Source: Cryobacterium glucosi (GTDB taxonomy: Bacteria > Actinomycetota > Actinomycetes > Actinomycetales > Microbacteriaceae). Taken from it: a stretch of DNA of 64,000 nt. Both the position numbers and the translations under genes were made by a program. A model generated the notes under the pieces. That model saw only the letters and a program-made list of their open reading frames with translations. It had not been told where the DNA came from and did no database searches. The DNA is taken from contig NZ_SOFS01000025.1 in the NCBI RefSeq assembly GCF_004402235.1, positions 1-64,000 of the forward strand, given 5' to 3'. Positions 33,005-42,436 of the stretch are shown here, one piece after another; positions within the stretch are counted from its first letter, which is position 1, and the number at the start of each line of letters is the position of its first letter.

Positions 33005-34186
33005 CTAGCGCGGGCGACGGATGTCGATGGACAGGATCCCGAGGAACATCCCCGACATCGCGGTCTGGAACCCGAGCATCATGAACAGGGCGGCGGGAAC
33101 CGCGAGCCGCATCGTGTCGACGGGGTCCTGGGCGCCGAATCCGGAGGCGGCCCAGACGCTCAGCTGGAGGATGGCAACGGCGAAGCCGATCACGAAGAGG
33201 ATCAGGCCGACGATCACGCCGCTTTCGAGGCTCGCCCGCTGGGCGAACCGTTCGAAGGCCCGGCTGCGCGGCAGGTGGAAACCCTCGTGTTGCGCGTAGA
33301 GCTTCGTCAGCAGCGCAAAGAGCATCGCCTGGTAGCCCACGACGGCGAGCGCTGCGAGATAGACCTGGCTGGACACGTCGAGGCCCACGGTGCCGATCTG
33401 CACCGGTCCGAAGGTGAGCAGGATGGAGCCGAGGATTCCGAGGGCGAACGCGACGGAACCGGGGATCAGGAACAGCCAGCGCGGGTTGAAAAGGAGCAGG
33501 AACCGGAGGTGGCGCCAGCCGTCGTGCCAGCTGCGGAGGTGCGGCGGACGGCTGCGGCCGTCCTTCTTGAGCGTCGTGGGTACTTCGCTCACCCGGAGGC
33601 CGTCGAGGGTCGACTTGACGACGATCTCGCTGGCGAATTCCATGCCGGTCGTGATCAGGCCGAGGTCGAGGATCGACTGCCGGTTGAAGCCGCGCAGGCC
33701 GCAGTGGAAGTCGCGGATCTCCGAGCGGAACAGCATCCGCCCGATGGTCGAGAGCACGGGATTGCCGAGATATTTGTGCAGGGGCGGCATGGCGCCGGGC
33801 TCGATGCCGCCGCGGAACCGATTGCCCATCACGAGTTCGTCGCCGGCCCTGAGCCGTTCGACGAACTGGTCGAGGGAGCTGAAGTCGTAGCTGTCGTCGG
33901 CGTCACCCATGATCACATAGGTGCCTTTGGCGGCTTCGATGCCGCCCATCAGGGCGTTGCCGTAGCCCTTGGCCGCGACGTCGACGACGCGGGCGCCGTG
34001 CTCGATCGCGATCTGCTGGGATCCGTCGGTGCTGCCGTTGTCGGCGATGACGACTTCGCCGCGGACTCCCGACCGCGCCAGGTAGCCCTGGGCTTTGTCG
34101 ATGCAGATCGCCAGCGTCTCGGCCTCATTCAGGCACGGCATGACGATGGACAGTTCGAGCTCGGCGACAGACGTGTCGGACATCAT
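33005..34186 (-). CDS. GT2 glycosyltransferase with C-terminal membrane helices (DPM1-like)
   Basis: Residues 1-240 of 393 form a GT2 domain with LSIVMPCLNEAETL, ADNGSTDGS (49-57) and the metal-binding MGDADDSYDF (Asp95, Asp97). Four hydrophobic helices follow (about 240-390). This form resembles polyprenyl-phosphate glucosyl/mannosyltransferases such as GtrB, which charge a polyprenyl carrier at the inner face of the membrane. Two ATG codons stand together at the start. The gene is convergent with the second O-antigen ligase gene (8-base gap) and 36 bases after the flippase gene. Confidence 0.88.
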   Translation of the reverse strand: MMSDTSVAELELSIVMPCLNEAETLAICIDKAQGYLARSGVRGEVVIADNGSTDGSQQIAIEHGARVVDVAAKGYGNALMGGIEAAKGTYVIMGDADDSYDFSSLDQFVERLRAGDELVMGNRFRGGIEPGAMPPLHKYLGNPVLSTIGRMLFRSEIRDFHCGLRGFNRQSILDLGLITTGMEFASEIVVKSTLDGLRVSEVPTTLKKDGRSRPPHLRSWHDGWRHLRFLLLFNPRWLFLIPGSVAFALGILGSILLTFGPVQIGTVGLDVSSQVYLAALAVVGYQAMLFALLTKLYAQHEGFHLPRSRAFERFAQRASLESGVIVGLILFVIGFAVAILQLSVWAASGFGAQDPVDTMRLAVPAALFMMLGFQTAMSGMFLGILSIDIRRPR

Positions 34187-34222
34187 TTCCTTCGGGACGG
34201 CGGTTACAGCTAATCCTTCACC

Positions 34223-35485
34223 CTAGACGAGTGGAACACGGATGCCGCGCGGGGCATCCGCCTGCACGCGCCCGAACGATGCGGCGATGACCCACACTGC
34301 GGTCACGGTATACCCGGAGATGACTCCGGCCACGGCCGCCCACGACCCGGTCAGGACCGGCGTGCCCGCGACCATAACGATCAGGCCAACGACCAGGCCG
34401 ACGACCGAGGCGGCCGTCGCAACCCGGGTGCGCCCCGTCGTCAGCAGGTATGCCGTGGCGACCAGGGAGATCGAGAAGGCGAAGACGCCGATCAGGAGGA
34501 AGGCCATGATCGGTGCGGCTTCCCGGTAGGTCGCGTGGAAGACGACGTCGACGACGATCGGGCTGGCGAGGGCGACAGCTCCGAAGACGGCGCCGAGGCC
34601 GAGGAACATCACTCCGAACACCATCAGGTACCGACGCCGCGAGGCGACCCGATCGGCCGCCACCCACTCGGTGAAGCGCGGGATGAGCACCTGGGTGATG
34701 GCCTGGCTGAGCATCGACGCGGGGGTGGCGAGCGACATCGCCGCGGCGAACAACCCGGCCGTGAGCGGTGGCTCGACGATGAATACAAACACCATCGCGA
34801 ACTGGATCAGCCCGTTCGAGGCGAGCAATCCGAGGGAATTCCAGGAGATGAACTTCAGGATGCGCGCCGGCTCCAGCCCGCTCTCCTGCCGGAGCTCGTC
34901 GTGGCCGAGGTGTGCGCCACGGAGCGAGTGCAGCGCGAAGACGGCGTAGCCGATCGCGATCGGCCAGAGGAGCGCCCCGGGAAGGCGTGTCACCAGGACG
35001 ATCGTGAGGAGCCCGATCGTCGTCGCCGAGGAGATCACGTCCCAGATTGCCGCAGACGTGATCCGGCCGAGGCCGACCTCGATCCCCCGCGCGAGGACAT
35101 AGCCGGACCACGTCACGATCAGCACCCCGATCGCGATGGTGTCGCCGATGTCCGCCCCGAGCGCGATCATGGCGACAGGAAGCCCGATCAACAGCATTCC
35201 GGCGCAGGAGATCCAGAACGAGCGCTGGATCAGGCGGAGGGCGGGAACAGGAGAATGGCCGAGTGCACGCTCGTGCGCGAGGAAGTGCGCTGCCGCGTTT
35301 CCCGCCCCGGTCGGCCAGAGCAGCGAGAGGATCAGGGCCAGGGCGATCCAGGCCGAAACGTGAGCCAGATCCTCCGGCCCCATCACGCGGCCGATCAGCA
35401 CCGTGTAGGCAAAACGGGCCAGTCCCTGAGCGAGGACACCACCGGTGGAGATGGCTGCCTGGGACATGAGCGAAGATGGTTTCAC
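34223..35485 (-). CDS. Wzx-like polysaccharide flippase (MOP superfamily)
   Basis: The 420-residue protein has about 12 membrane helices. The N-terminal pattern MSQAAISTGGVLAQGLARFAYTVLIGRVMGPE is typical of polysaccharide-export flippases, as is the internal ILKFISWNSLGLLASNGLIQF at the start of the second half. It should carry polyprenyl-linked sugar units across the membrane. The start is a GTG at 35485. The divergent GT2 gene starts 68 bases away. Confidence 0.85.
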   Translation of the reverse strand: MKPSSLMSQAAISTGGVLAQGLARFAYTVLIGRVMGPEDLAHVSAWIALALILSLLWPTGAGNAAAHFLAHERALGHSPVPALRLIQRSFWISCAGMLLIGLPVAMIALGADIGDTIAIGVLIVTWSGYVLARGIEVGLGRITSAAIWDVISSATTIGLLTIVLVTRLPGALLWPIAIGYAVFALHSLRGAHLGHDELRQESGLEPARILKFISWNSLGLLASNGLIQFAMVFVFIVEPPLTAGLFAAAMSLATPASMLSQAITQVLIPRFTEWVAADRVASRRRYLMVFGVMFLGLGAVFGAVALASPIVVDVVFHATYREAAPIMAFLLIGVFAFSISLVATAYLLTTGRTRVATAASVVGLVVGLIVMVAGTPVLTGSWAAVAGVISGYTVTAVWVIAASFGRVQADAPRGIRVPLV

Positions 35486-35552
35486 CTGTGAATGCTACTC
35501 GGCGAACACGGAAGCAGCGGTTCCGAAACCGGATGCCGCGAGGGAGAACCGC

Positions 35553-36464
35553 GTGACACTCGACATCATGATGCCGTTCTACGGCCGCGTCGACCATTTC
35601 CGCATCGCCGTGGAGAGCGTCCTCGCGCAGACGGATCCCGACTGGCGTCTCGTCGTCATCGACGACTGCTATCCCGACGTCACGGCCGGCGAGTGGCTCG
35701 TCGGCCTCGCAGATCCGCGGATCGTCTACCGGCGCAACCCGGTGAACGCGGGCATCAACGTGAACTTCCAGGCCTCGATCGACCTGGCCGTGAACGAGTG
35801 GCTGACCATCTTCGGCTGCGACGACGTGATGCTGCCCGGCTATGTCGCCCGGGTCAAGGCGCTCGGCCAGGCGCATCCGACCGCGGACTTCATCCACCCG
35901 GGCACCCGGGTCATCGACGGCGACGGCCGGGTCTACCGGCCGCTCGTCGACCGGATGAAGGCGCTCTACCGCCCGCACGTGCGCGGCACCATCGAGCTGG
36001 GCGGCGAGAAGCTCGCCGTGAGCGTGACGAGGGGCAACTGGATGAACTTCCCCGCGATCGCCTGGCGCCGCTCGGCCGTTGCCGCGGTGGGGTTCCGGCC
36101 GAACCTCTCGGTCATCCAGGACCTCGGCCTCGCCCTCGACGTGGCGTTCCAGGGCGGCAGCCTGCTGCTCGACGACGAGGTCGTCTTCGAGTATCGCCGC
36201 CATGCCTCGAGCGTCTCGTCGTGGCGGGCGGCGGAGGGCAGCAGGTTCGTCGAGGAGCAGCGCTTCTTCCGGGCACTCGCGGCCGAGTTCGAGGAGCACG
36301 GCTGGCCTCGGGCGGCCCGCACGGCCCGCTGGCACATCTCCTCGCGGATCAATGCCCTCACGCGCCTGCCCGAGGCCGTCTCCGCTCGTCAGACGGCCGG
36401 CATCCGCATTCTGGCCAGGCACGCCCTCGGCCTGAGCCTCGCAGAGCCGGCCGAACGCCGGTAG
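35553..36464 (+). CDS. GT2 family glycosyltransferase
   Basis: The 303-residue GT-A protein begins VTLDIMMPFYGRVDHFRIAV and has VVIDDCYPD and the acidic metal site GCDDVMLPG (Asp90, Asp91). GTG 35553 is preferred because GGGAG stands seven bases before it. A longer frame would run into the divergent flippase gene. No membrane helix. Sugar donor not deducible. The gene lies alone on the forward strand between two reverse-strand blocks. Confidence 0.82.
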   Translation: MTLDIMMPFYGRVDHFRIAVESVLAQTDPDWRLVVIDDCYPDVTAGEWLVGLADPRIVYRRNPVNAGINVNFQASIDLAVNEWLTIFGCDDVMLPGYVARVKALGQAHPTADFIHPGTRVIDGDGRVYRPLVDRMKALYRPHVRGTIELGGEKLAVSVTRGNWMNFPAIAWRRSAVAAVGFRPNLSVIQDLGLALDVAFQGGSLLLDDEVVFEYRRHASSVSSWRAAEGSRFVEEQRFFRALAAEFEEHGWPRAARTARWHISSRINALTRLPEAVSARQTAGIRILARHALGLSLAEPAERR

Positions 36465-36492
36465 GTGCCGGCGAGAGCCGGGCGGCGTGTTT

Positions 36493-38562
36493 CTAGCGCG
36501 GGACGACCTGGTAGATCTCCAGGGTCGCCTTCGGCAGCTCGAAAGCCTGCACGGGCTTCAGGCAGGTCGAGTCAAGACGGTGATCGTCTGCGAGCACGTA
36601 GCCCACGTTCGCCTGTGCGAACGCGGAGCAGGCGTCGAAGGTGACCCGGATCTGGTCCTCAGCGGGATTGGAGACCACGGGCTCCCCGGGGCTCGCGACC
36701 CAGCTCACGCCGGCGAGTCGGTTCCACTGGAAGGCGTACTGGTTCGCCGGGTCGATGACGCCCCACATTGCGCGGGAGGGTGCACCCTGGAAGCCGTTCT
36801 CCGCACGCACGCCGGACTCCAGCAGCACCGCAGTCGTGAGTCCGCCGCCGATACCGACCCAGGTCTTCGGCGCCGAAGCGTCGAGGGCGACGACGGCCCT
36901 GGACACCGCCGTCTCGCGCAGATCGAGCACCCCGCTGTAGATCGGGTTGGTCAGGCCAGAGCCGGCGATCGTCACGATCAGGAACGCGGTCGCGGCGAGC
37001 CTCGGCTGACGGCGCGCGGCGAAGTAGATGGCCGCCGCTGAGAGCAGCGCCCAGAGCCACCAGAGCTGCACGGCCTCGAGCATTCCGGGGAGGTGCCGGA
37101 TGGCCACGTATCCGATCGCGGCCTGGGAGAGCGCGAAGAGGCCGGCCGAGATCGCGGCGATCCAGAAGCCTGCGCGCACCCGGTGTTCGTCGAGGTAGCG
37201 CAGCACGTAGGCGAGCAGGCCGAGGGACGCAAGCCCCATGCCCAGCCGCACGCGGTTCTGGCTGGTCTTGTCGAGCAGCAGGAGCCGTGCGATCGCATCC
37301 CATCCGGGCACGTACAGGTAGGCGAGCAGCAGCAGGATCACGGCGGTGAGCCCGATGAGCGTCCAGGGCAGCATCCGCTTCGCCCTGGCCTGCCTGAACA
37401 CGATCCAACCGACGACGGGCAGCAGGTAGATGCCGATGTAGAAGAAGGTCGACGCTTCAGAGCCGTTCGCTCCGAGCAGGCCTGGGCGCTGCGCATTGAG
37501 AGTCTGCGTGAACGAGGATCCGATCGCCGAGGCGAAACTCAGCAGGCTGCCGCCACCGGTCGGTGTCACCCGGTTGCCCGGGTACGTGGTGCCGAGGAAC
37601 GCCTCGACGGTCGTGAGTTTGGTCGCGAGCCAGAGAACCGTCACGGCGGATGCCGCAACGCCGGCCACGAGCACCGGTCCGACCCGCGAGAGCACTGCCC
37701 GCAGCCCAGGGTTCTCCCGGCGACGCTCGATCACGAGGCCGACCGCGAAGAACAACACGACAAGTACCGCCGGAACGATGAAGGGCACGTAGATGCCCGT
37801 CGCCATGACCACCGTGAGGTAGCCCACGAGGGCCGCCCAGCCCCATCGGGACCGCAGGGAGCTGCTCGAGAACGCGTGGATCAACGCCGTCATGGCGGTG
37901 AGTGCCCACACGACCGGCCACAGCGTCGTGGATAGGTACCACCACTGGAAGAGCGGGCTGTAGAGGAATCCGACTGCGATCATCGCGGAGACGCCGGGCC
38001 GCCTGGGCAGCAACGTGACGAGGAACATGTACGCGGAGGCCGCCAGTGCGAGCCCGGGGAGCCACCATTTGAAGGCGATCGCGTGGTCGACGTCCATGAC
38101 CATGAATCCCCAGAGGTGCGGCCGGAAGGCCACCGTCCAGTCGACCCGGGGCAGGTCCTGCGGCAACGTCGCATCCATCCCGCCGGGGAACGTCTCGTTC
38201 ACGAGCGGAAGCCCCTGCTGCACCTGGGCGATCGCCCACACCGTCTGCACGTTCCATTCATCGGACCTGGTGAGCTGTGGCGTGCCCGCGATCAGGCTCG
38301 AGTCACTGCCGTAGGCGATCTGGCTGTGGAAGACGCCTGAGGACGACCCGTTGATTCCGAGTGCGACGAGCACGCTGCCCAGGATCAGGAGCAGCGCGGG
38401 GAAGGCGAGGAGGACCCGCGTGCGCGGCAGGCCGTCCGTGCCCGGTTCGGTGAACCGCCGATAACTGTCGCGCCAGGCGTGCAGCCGCGATCGCCCGACA
38501 ACGGGCGTCAGATCCTGTGGCACGGCGAGTTCCTCCATCACTTGCGCGGAATACGTCCGCAT
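36493..38562 (-). CDS. Large multi-pass membrane protein (GT-C/YfhO- or DUF7657-like)
   Basis: The 689-residue protein has about 13 membrane segments. The long first external loop carries RSDEWNVQTVWAIAQVQQGL, NETFPGG and RVDWTVAFRPHLWGF. Such loops, with conserved acidic residues, are found in GT-C-type enzymes and in a group of large actinobacterial membrane proteins in polysaccharide clusters. The family name is uncertain. The start is chosen at 38562 (MRTYSAQ), but 38538 (MEELAVP) is possible. It is last in a reverse-strand run that starts with the epimerase at 43481. Confidence 0.65.
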   Translation of the reverse strand: MRTYSAQVMEELAVPQDLTPVVGRSRLHAWRDSYRRFTEPGTDGLPRTRVLLAFPALLLILGSVLVALGINGSSSGVFHSQIAYGSDSSLIAGTPQLTRSDEWNVQTVWAIAQVQQGLPLVNETFPGGMDATLPQDLPRVDWTVAFRPHLWGFMVMDVDHAIAFKWWLPGLALAASAYMFLVTLLPRRPGVSAMIAVGFLYSPLFQWWYLSTTLWPVVWALTAMTALIHAFSSSSLRSRWGWAALVGYLTVVMATGIYVPFIVPAVLVVLFFAVGLVIERRRENPGLRAVLSRVGPVLVAGVAASAVTVLWLATKLTTVEAFLGTTYPGNRVTPTGGGSLLSFASAIGSSFTQTLNAQRPGLLGANGSEASTFFYIGIYLLPVVGWIVFRQARAKRMLPWTLIGLTAVILLLLAYLYVPGWDAIARLLLLDKTSQNRVRLGMGLASLGLLAYVLRYLDEHRVRAGFWIAAISAGLFALSQAAIGYVAIRHLPGMLEAVQLWWLWALLSAAAIYFAARRQPRLAATAFLIVTIAGSGLTNPIYSGVLDLRETAVSRAVVALDASAPKTWVGIGGGLTTAVLLESGVRAENGFQGAPSRAMWGVIDPANQYAFQWNRLAGVSWVASPGEPVVSNPAEDQIRVTFDACSAFAQANVGYVLADDHRLDSTCLKPVQAFELPKATLEIYQVVPR

Positions 38563-38633
38563 CGGGGCCACGGGCACCCCGGCGCCGACCCTCACCCAGA
38601 GTAGACGATTGGTGCCAGGGCCATCGAAAGGGC

Positions 38634-39644
38634 CTAGACGGGCTGCACAAGGTCGCGCAGCACATCCTGGGCGCCACGCCCGAACCGGGCGTAGCGTCCG
38701 GTACGCCACTCACGAACAACGGGGAGGATGCGCGCCGCGTACGCTGCGGGCAACGAACTGCGCATCAGCTCATGATCGAGCTTGTCGTTAATGAGTGCGA
38801 GCTCGGTCGGTCCAGGTTGTGGGGCGAGTTCAGGTGCGCGTTGGGCGAGAACCTCAGCCCTCTCCAGCAGGCGCTGGTTTCGTTCACTGCGGGATGCCTG
38901 CAGGCGCCCGAGTCGACCCGCGGCATCCAAGGTCGTCACTCCGATCTGATTGCCACCGTGCTGCCGGTAGTCGACGAGTTGCTCGTCGAGGAGATCCATG
39001 CTCCCGGTCGCCGCAGCCACGATCGCCAGCCATTCGTCGTGTACCCACGCGCCCGGAAACGGGCGGGCGCGTTCGAGGAGCTCCCGCCGCAGCATCGTGG
39101 TGGCCCCCGTGACGATGTTGCGTCGGAGGAGGAGTTCGAAGGCCCGGCCCTGATGTTCCAGGGTCCGTTCCGCGTCGGTCACACCGAGGGTCTGCAGGAG
39201 GGTGATGCCGAGCGGATGCCCGTCGCCGTCCACGAGCCGGGCGTCGGTGTGCACGAGCAGTAGTTCGGGGCGCCGACCGAATTCTGTCTTCATCCGTTCC
39301 AGTCGGTTCGGCTTCCAGACATCGTCCTGGTCGCTCAGCGCAAGGAGGTCGCCGGTGCATGCGCCCAGAGCCTGCTCGAAGTTCACTGCCACGCCCAGTG
39401 GTTCGGGGTTCCGGATGATGACGAGCTCGATGCCGAGCCCCGCGTTCGTCCTGCGCCACTCGCGAACGACACGATCGATCACATCCAGGGTCGCGTCGTT
39501 TGACCCATCATCCGAAACAACGATCTGGTCGGGCCGGAGCGTCTGGCCCAGGATGCTGGCGAGTTGCTCACCGACGTATGCGGCCCCGTTGTACGTGCAC
39601 AAAGCAACCGAAACGTGTGAGGGTGGTGTGGATTCGCCAGTCAT
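38634..39644 (-). CDS. GT2 glycosyltransferase, rhamnosyltransferase-like
   Basis: The 336-residue protein has VSVALCTYNGAAYVGEQLASIL, VVSDDGSNDAT and the motif LALSDQDDVWKPNRL (Asp105-Asp108), which is characteristic of rhamnosyltransferases of O-antigen clusters. Further on come ATTMLRREL and PGAWVHDEW. Thirty bases separate it from the methyltransferase-GT2 fusion gene upstream, so both are likely in the same transcript. It probably adds a rhamnose or related deoxysugar. Specificity is inference. Confidence 0.88.
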   Translation of the reverse strand: MTGESTPPSHVSVALCTYNGAAYVGEQLASILGQTLRPDQIVVSDDGSNDATLDVIDRVVREWRRTNAGLGIELVIIRNPEPLGVAVNFEQALGACTGDLLALSDQDDVWKPNRLERMKTEFGRRPELLLVHTDARLVDGDGHPLGITLLQTLGVTDAERTLEHQGRAFELLLRRNIVTGATTMLRRELLERARPFPGAWVHDEWLAIVAAATGSMDLLDEQLVDYRQHGGNQIGVTTLDAAGRLGRLQASRSERNQRLLERAEVLAQRAPELAPQPGPTELALINDKLDHELMRSSLPAAYAARILPVVREWRTGRYARFGRGAQDVLRDLVQPV

Positions 39645-39674
39645 CGTGCCCTCTCCCCGCAGACCCCGCCGGTC

Positions 39675-41531
39675 CTATTGGACGCGACGCGCCCGTCTCA
39701 TCCAGGACGTCGTTCGCCAGGACCGCGATGCCTCGAGCTTCTGGATCGTCGATGCCAGCTCGTCCGTGGAGTAGGTGACGCAGTCGCTCATGCGGAGGGC
39801 CGGTCCGCCGCCGAAGAGCTGCGACAGGGCACGCATGGGCGCCTGGATGCGCCACGATCGCGATTCGAGGATGGTCGCGATCCGCCGCAGCAGCCCGATC
39901 CGAAGGTGCGTGTTGGTCTGGAATGCCGAATTGTGGTCCTCATCGCCGCCATTCCCCGCCCGTCCTGTCACGAGGTCCCGTACCGCGCGGGCCTCCCCGA
40001 TCGGCAGAAGTATGGGTAAGGCATCGAGCTTCCGGTCGATGGCGAGATGGTTGAGTCGCCACTCGCGGGATTCATGTTCCGTTCTCGAGGACTCTTCGGT
40101 CTCCCACCAGTGATAGATCGCGGTGATCTTCTTGGAGTCCTCCACGCCGACGATCGCCGCACTGCGCAGGATCAGGTCCCAGTCCTCGGTGGTCGTCATG
40201 GTCTCGTCGAAGGTCATTCCGAGGTCGTCGAAAATCCCTCGCGGGAAAGCGATCGACATAAGCGGCGTGCTGTTGCTCACGAGGTGCGATGTGAACGAAA
40301 AACTCGGGGCGTATGGGAACTTGGGGCTGCCGATCGCCCGGATCCCCGGAACCTGACGCACCGTGACCCGATCGACCGATTGCATGGTCGCGACCGCGCG
40401 CAGGAGCGCACCGGGCTTCCTTCTCTCGCTGGTCAGGAAGGCCTCGACCCAGTGGGCGAAGACATTGTCGTCGTCATCCAGCACGACAACATAGCGACCG
40501 CGGGCAGACTTCATTCCGACGTTCAGCGGGGTCGCACGCCCGCCGTGGTCGACCTTGACGTACCGGATCCGTTCTCGGAGCCACCGCGGATTGTCCTCGA
40601 TGGCTTGTTCCACCTGGATTTGTTCAGCGGTGAGCACTTTGTGCCCGAGGACGAGGACCTCGAAGTCGTCAGACGTCTGGCCCGCGAGACAGTTGAACAC
40701 TTCCCGCAGCTCTGCAATGCGCCGGCCCTGTGTTCGCGTGAGAATCGTCAGGAACGGGCGGTCGTCCTGGACGTCGGTGCTGTCGACAAGATGAGACGCC
40801 TGCGCGGGACCCGCAACGCAGGACCACACGAATTGGTTCACGCGGCCATTGGACTCGGCGGATTCACGGACGTAGCGGAGGAAGGAGTTGAGAGTCGTTC
40901 CGTCCTGCAACGCAGGATGGGTGGACGGGAAATGCTGGTCACTCTGCGACAGCTCGACGTTCTGCATCCCGACCCTGTGCAGTCCGGCAGCGCCCAACTT
41001 CGCCACGAGGGACTTTTCGCTGAAGAATTCGATGTGCGTCGCGTCGAGGAGACCGGACGCAGTGTAGTCCCACTCGCCGAGCAGAAGCTTGTGGGTCACG
41101 TCCTGGTGCGTGACGTTGGGCACGCTGACGACGACGTGCGCGTCGTTGCTGCGGCAGAGCTGGGCGATGACGTCGAGAAGGCCGCTCGCGGTGCCGATGT
41201 GCTCGAGCCCGTCCAGGATGGAGATGGAACGCACCCTGCGACCGGCCAGGATCTTCTCGATGAACGAGAACGTGTCCGGCAGTGTCAGGTCGTGAGCGTG
41301 CATCTCGAGGCCACGGGCGCGTGCCGAGCGGAGACCCTCGGAATCGAGGTCAACCCCCACGTACTGCCTGCCCAGTTCCGATTGGACGACCTCGCCGATG
41401 ACGCCGAATCCGGCCGCGAGGTCGAGGTGGACACCGTCCCCGTCGGAAATCCGGTACTCCTTGAGGAGTGCGATCGTGTGCCCATAGACGTTGTCCACCG
41501 CATAGGCGTTGTCATACGGGTTGCCGCTCAT
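39675..41531 (-). CDS. Fusion of SAM methyltransferase and GT2 glycosyltransferase
   Basis: Two domains are visible in 618 residues. Residues 30-200 are a class I methyltransferase (VHLDLAAGFGVIGEVV as motif I, then ILDGLEHIG and VVSVPNVTHQDV). Residues 258-500 are a GT2 domain (FLTILTRTQGRRIAEL, VLDDDDNVFAHWVEAFL with Asp352-355, TTTEDWDLIL). The GT2 part is closely similar to the separate glycosyltransferase at 52749. The methyltransferase could methylate the sugar transferred, or cap the chain, as in O-antigen length control. The start overlaps the upstream gene by four bases. Confidence 0.87.
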   Translation of the reverse strand: MSGNPYDNAYAVDNVYGHTIALLKEYRISDGDGVHLDLAAGFGVIGEVVQSELGRQYVGVDLDSEGLRSARARGLEMHAHDLTLPDTFSFIEKILAGRRVRSISILDGLEHIGTASGLLDVIAQLCRSNDAHVVVSVPNVTHQDVTHKLLLGEWDYTASGLLDATHIEFFSEKSLVAKLGAAGLHRVGMQNVELSQSDQHFPSTHPALQDGTTLNSFLRYVRESAESNGRVNQFVWSCVAGPAQASHLVDSTDVQDDRPFLTILTRTQGRRIAELREVFNCLAGQTSDDFEVLVLGHKVLTAEQIQVEQAIEDNPRWLRERIRYVKVDHGGRATPLNVGMKSARGRYVVVLDDDDNVFAHWVEAFLTSERRKPGALLRAVATMQSVDRVTVRQVPGIRAIGSPKFPYAPSFSFTSHLVSNSTPLMSIAFPRGIFDDLGMTFDETMTTTEDWDLILRSAAIVGVEDSKKITAIYHWWETEESSRTEHESREWRLNHLAIDRKLDALPILLPIGEARAVRDLVTGRAGNGGDEDHNSAFQTNTHLRIGLLRRIATILESRSWRIQAPMRALSQLFGGGPALRMSDCVTYSTDELASTIQKLEASRSWRTTSWMRRARRVQ

Positions 41532-42436
41532 AGAAGGTACCTGTGCTTCGCGTATTCGTTCGTCGGAGTGAACACTCCGACGACATGGTCGGAATCCACC
41601 TGGGGGGCGAGTAAACCGGCAAGACGCCGCCGCTCATACTCGGCGACCGCGCGAAGCAGTGTCTCGTCCTTGGAAGAGCGGAAGTAGCCGGCTATCTTCT
41701 CGACGAGGTCATCGCGAGACCACTTGTGCGCCAGGAGGAGCCCTGCCTCAGCCGAGTAATACTGCTCGGCCGAGGTGGGCTGCCACTGTCCGTCGTCGCC
41801 GAGGCGCTTGTCATGGAACACCGTCGCGGCGGGCTGGAAGACGACCAGCCGGCCGGCTAGACGAACACGCCACGAGAAGTCCACATCATCGCAGTACATG
41901 AAGAAGGTGTCGCTGTCGAAGCCGCCGAGTTCGACGAAGAGATCGCGCGGGATCAGCGCGCAGGCCGTGGTAGCCCACATCGTCTCCCCGGTCACCGGGT
42001 CGTAGTCCTTGGGGTGTTCGATGGGGAGCTGTTTCGCCTCGGCCATGCCCACGAGCGGGTCGTCCAGGGAACGGATCAGGAACCCGAGGGCACGGGGGGC
42101 GAGCACGACATCCGGGTTCATGATGAGGACGAGGTCCGTGTCCAGATGCTCGGCAATGAGATTGTGCCCGAGAGCGGAACCGGTATTCCTGCCGAACCAT
42201 TCGTAGCGGATTCGGAGGGAGGGAAACCTCTCGGCCCAGGCCTCAAGGACGTCGGTGTCGAGCAGGGGACGCGGGGACGCATCCCCGTAGGCCACCTGCA
42301 TAGGCCAGACGGCTCCCTCGGGGACGGCCAGTTCAGCGCAGCGGTTGAGACTTTCGAGTGCCCGTTCGATGGCGCCGACGTCGTTGTTGTAGAGGACGCA
42401 CTGAACGGTGACGGACTGTTCAGCGTACTCAGGCAC
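41528..42436 (-). CDS. GT2 glycosyltransferase, GalT/RfbF-like
   Basis: The 302-residue protein has VQCVLYNNDVGAIERAL, FGRNTGSALGHNL, VLIMNPDVVLAP (metal site) and the strongly conserved FFMYCDDVDFSWRVRLAG followed by FHDKR. These fit galactofuranosyl- and rhamnosyltransferase-type GT2 enzymes. It has a close paralogue at 53965. The GT2-related gene downstream in each case is also paralogous, so a two-gene block was duplicated. It overlaps the epimerase gene by eight bases. Confidence 0.88.
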   Translation of the reverse strand: MPEYAEQSVTVQCVLYNNDVGAIERALESLNRCAELAVPEGAVWPMQVAYGDASPRPLLDTDVLEAWAERFPSLRIRYEWFGRNTGSALGHNLIAEHLDTDLVLIMNPDVVLAPRALGFLIRSLDDPLVGMAEAKQLPIEHPKDYDPVTGETMWATTACALIPRDLFVELGGFDSDTFFMYCDDVDFSWRVRLAGRLVVFQPAATVFHDKRLGDDGQWQPTSAEQYYSAEAGLLLAHKWSRDDLVEKIAGYFRSSKDETLLRAVAEYERRRLAGLLAPQVDSDHVVGVFTPTNEYAKHRYLL

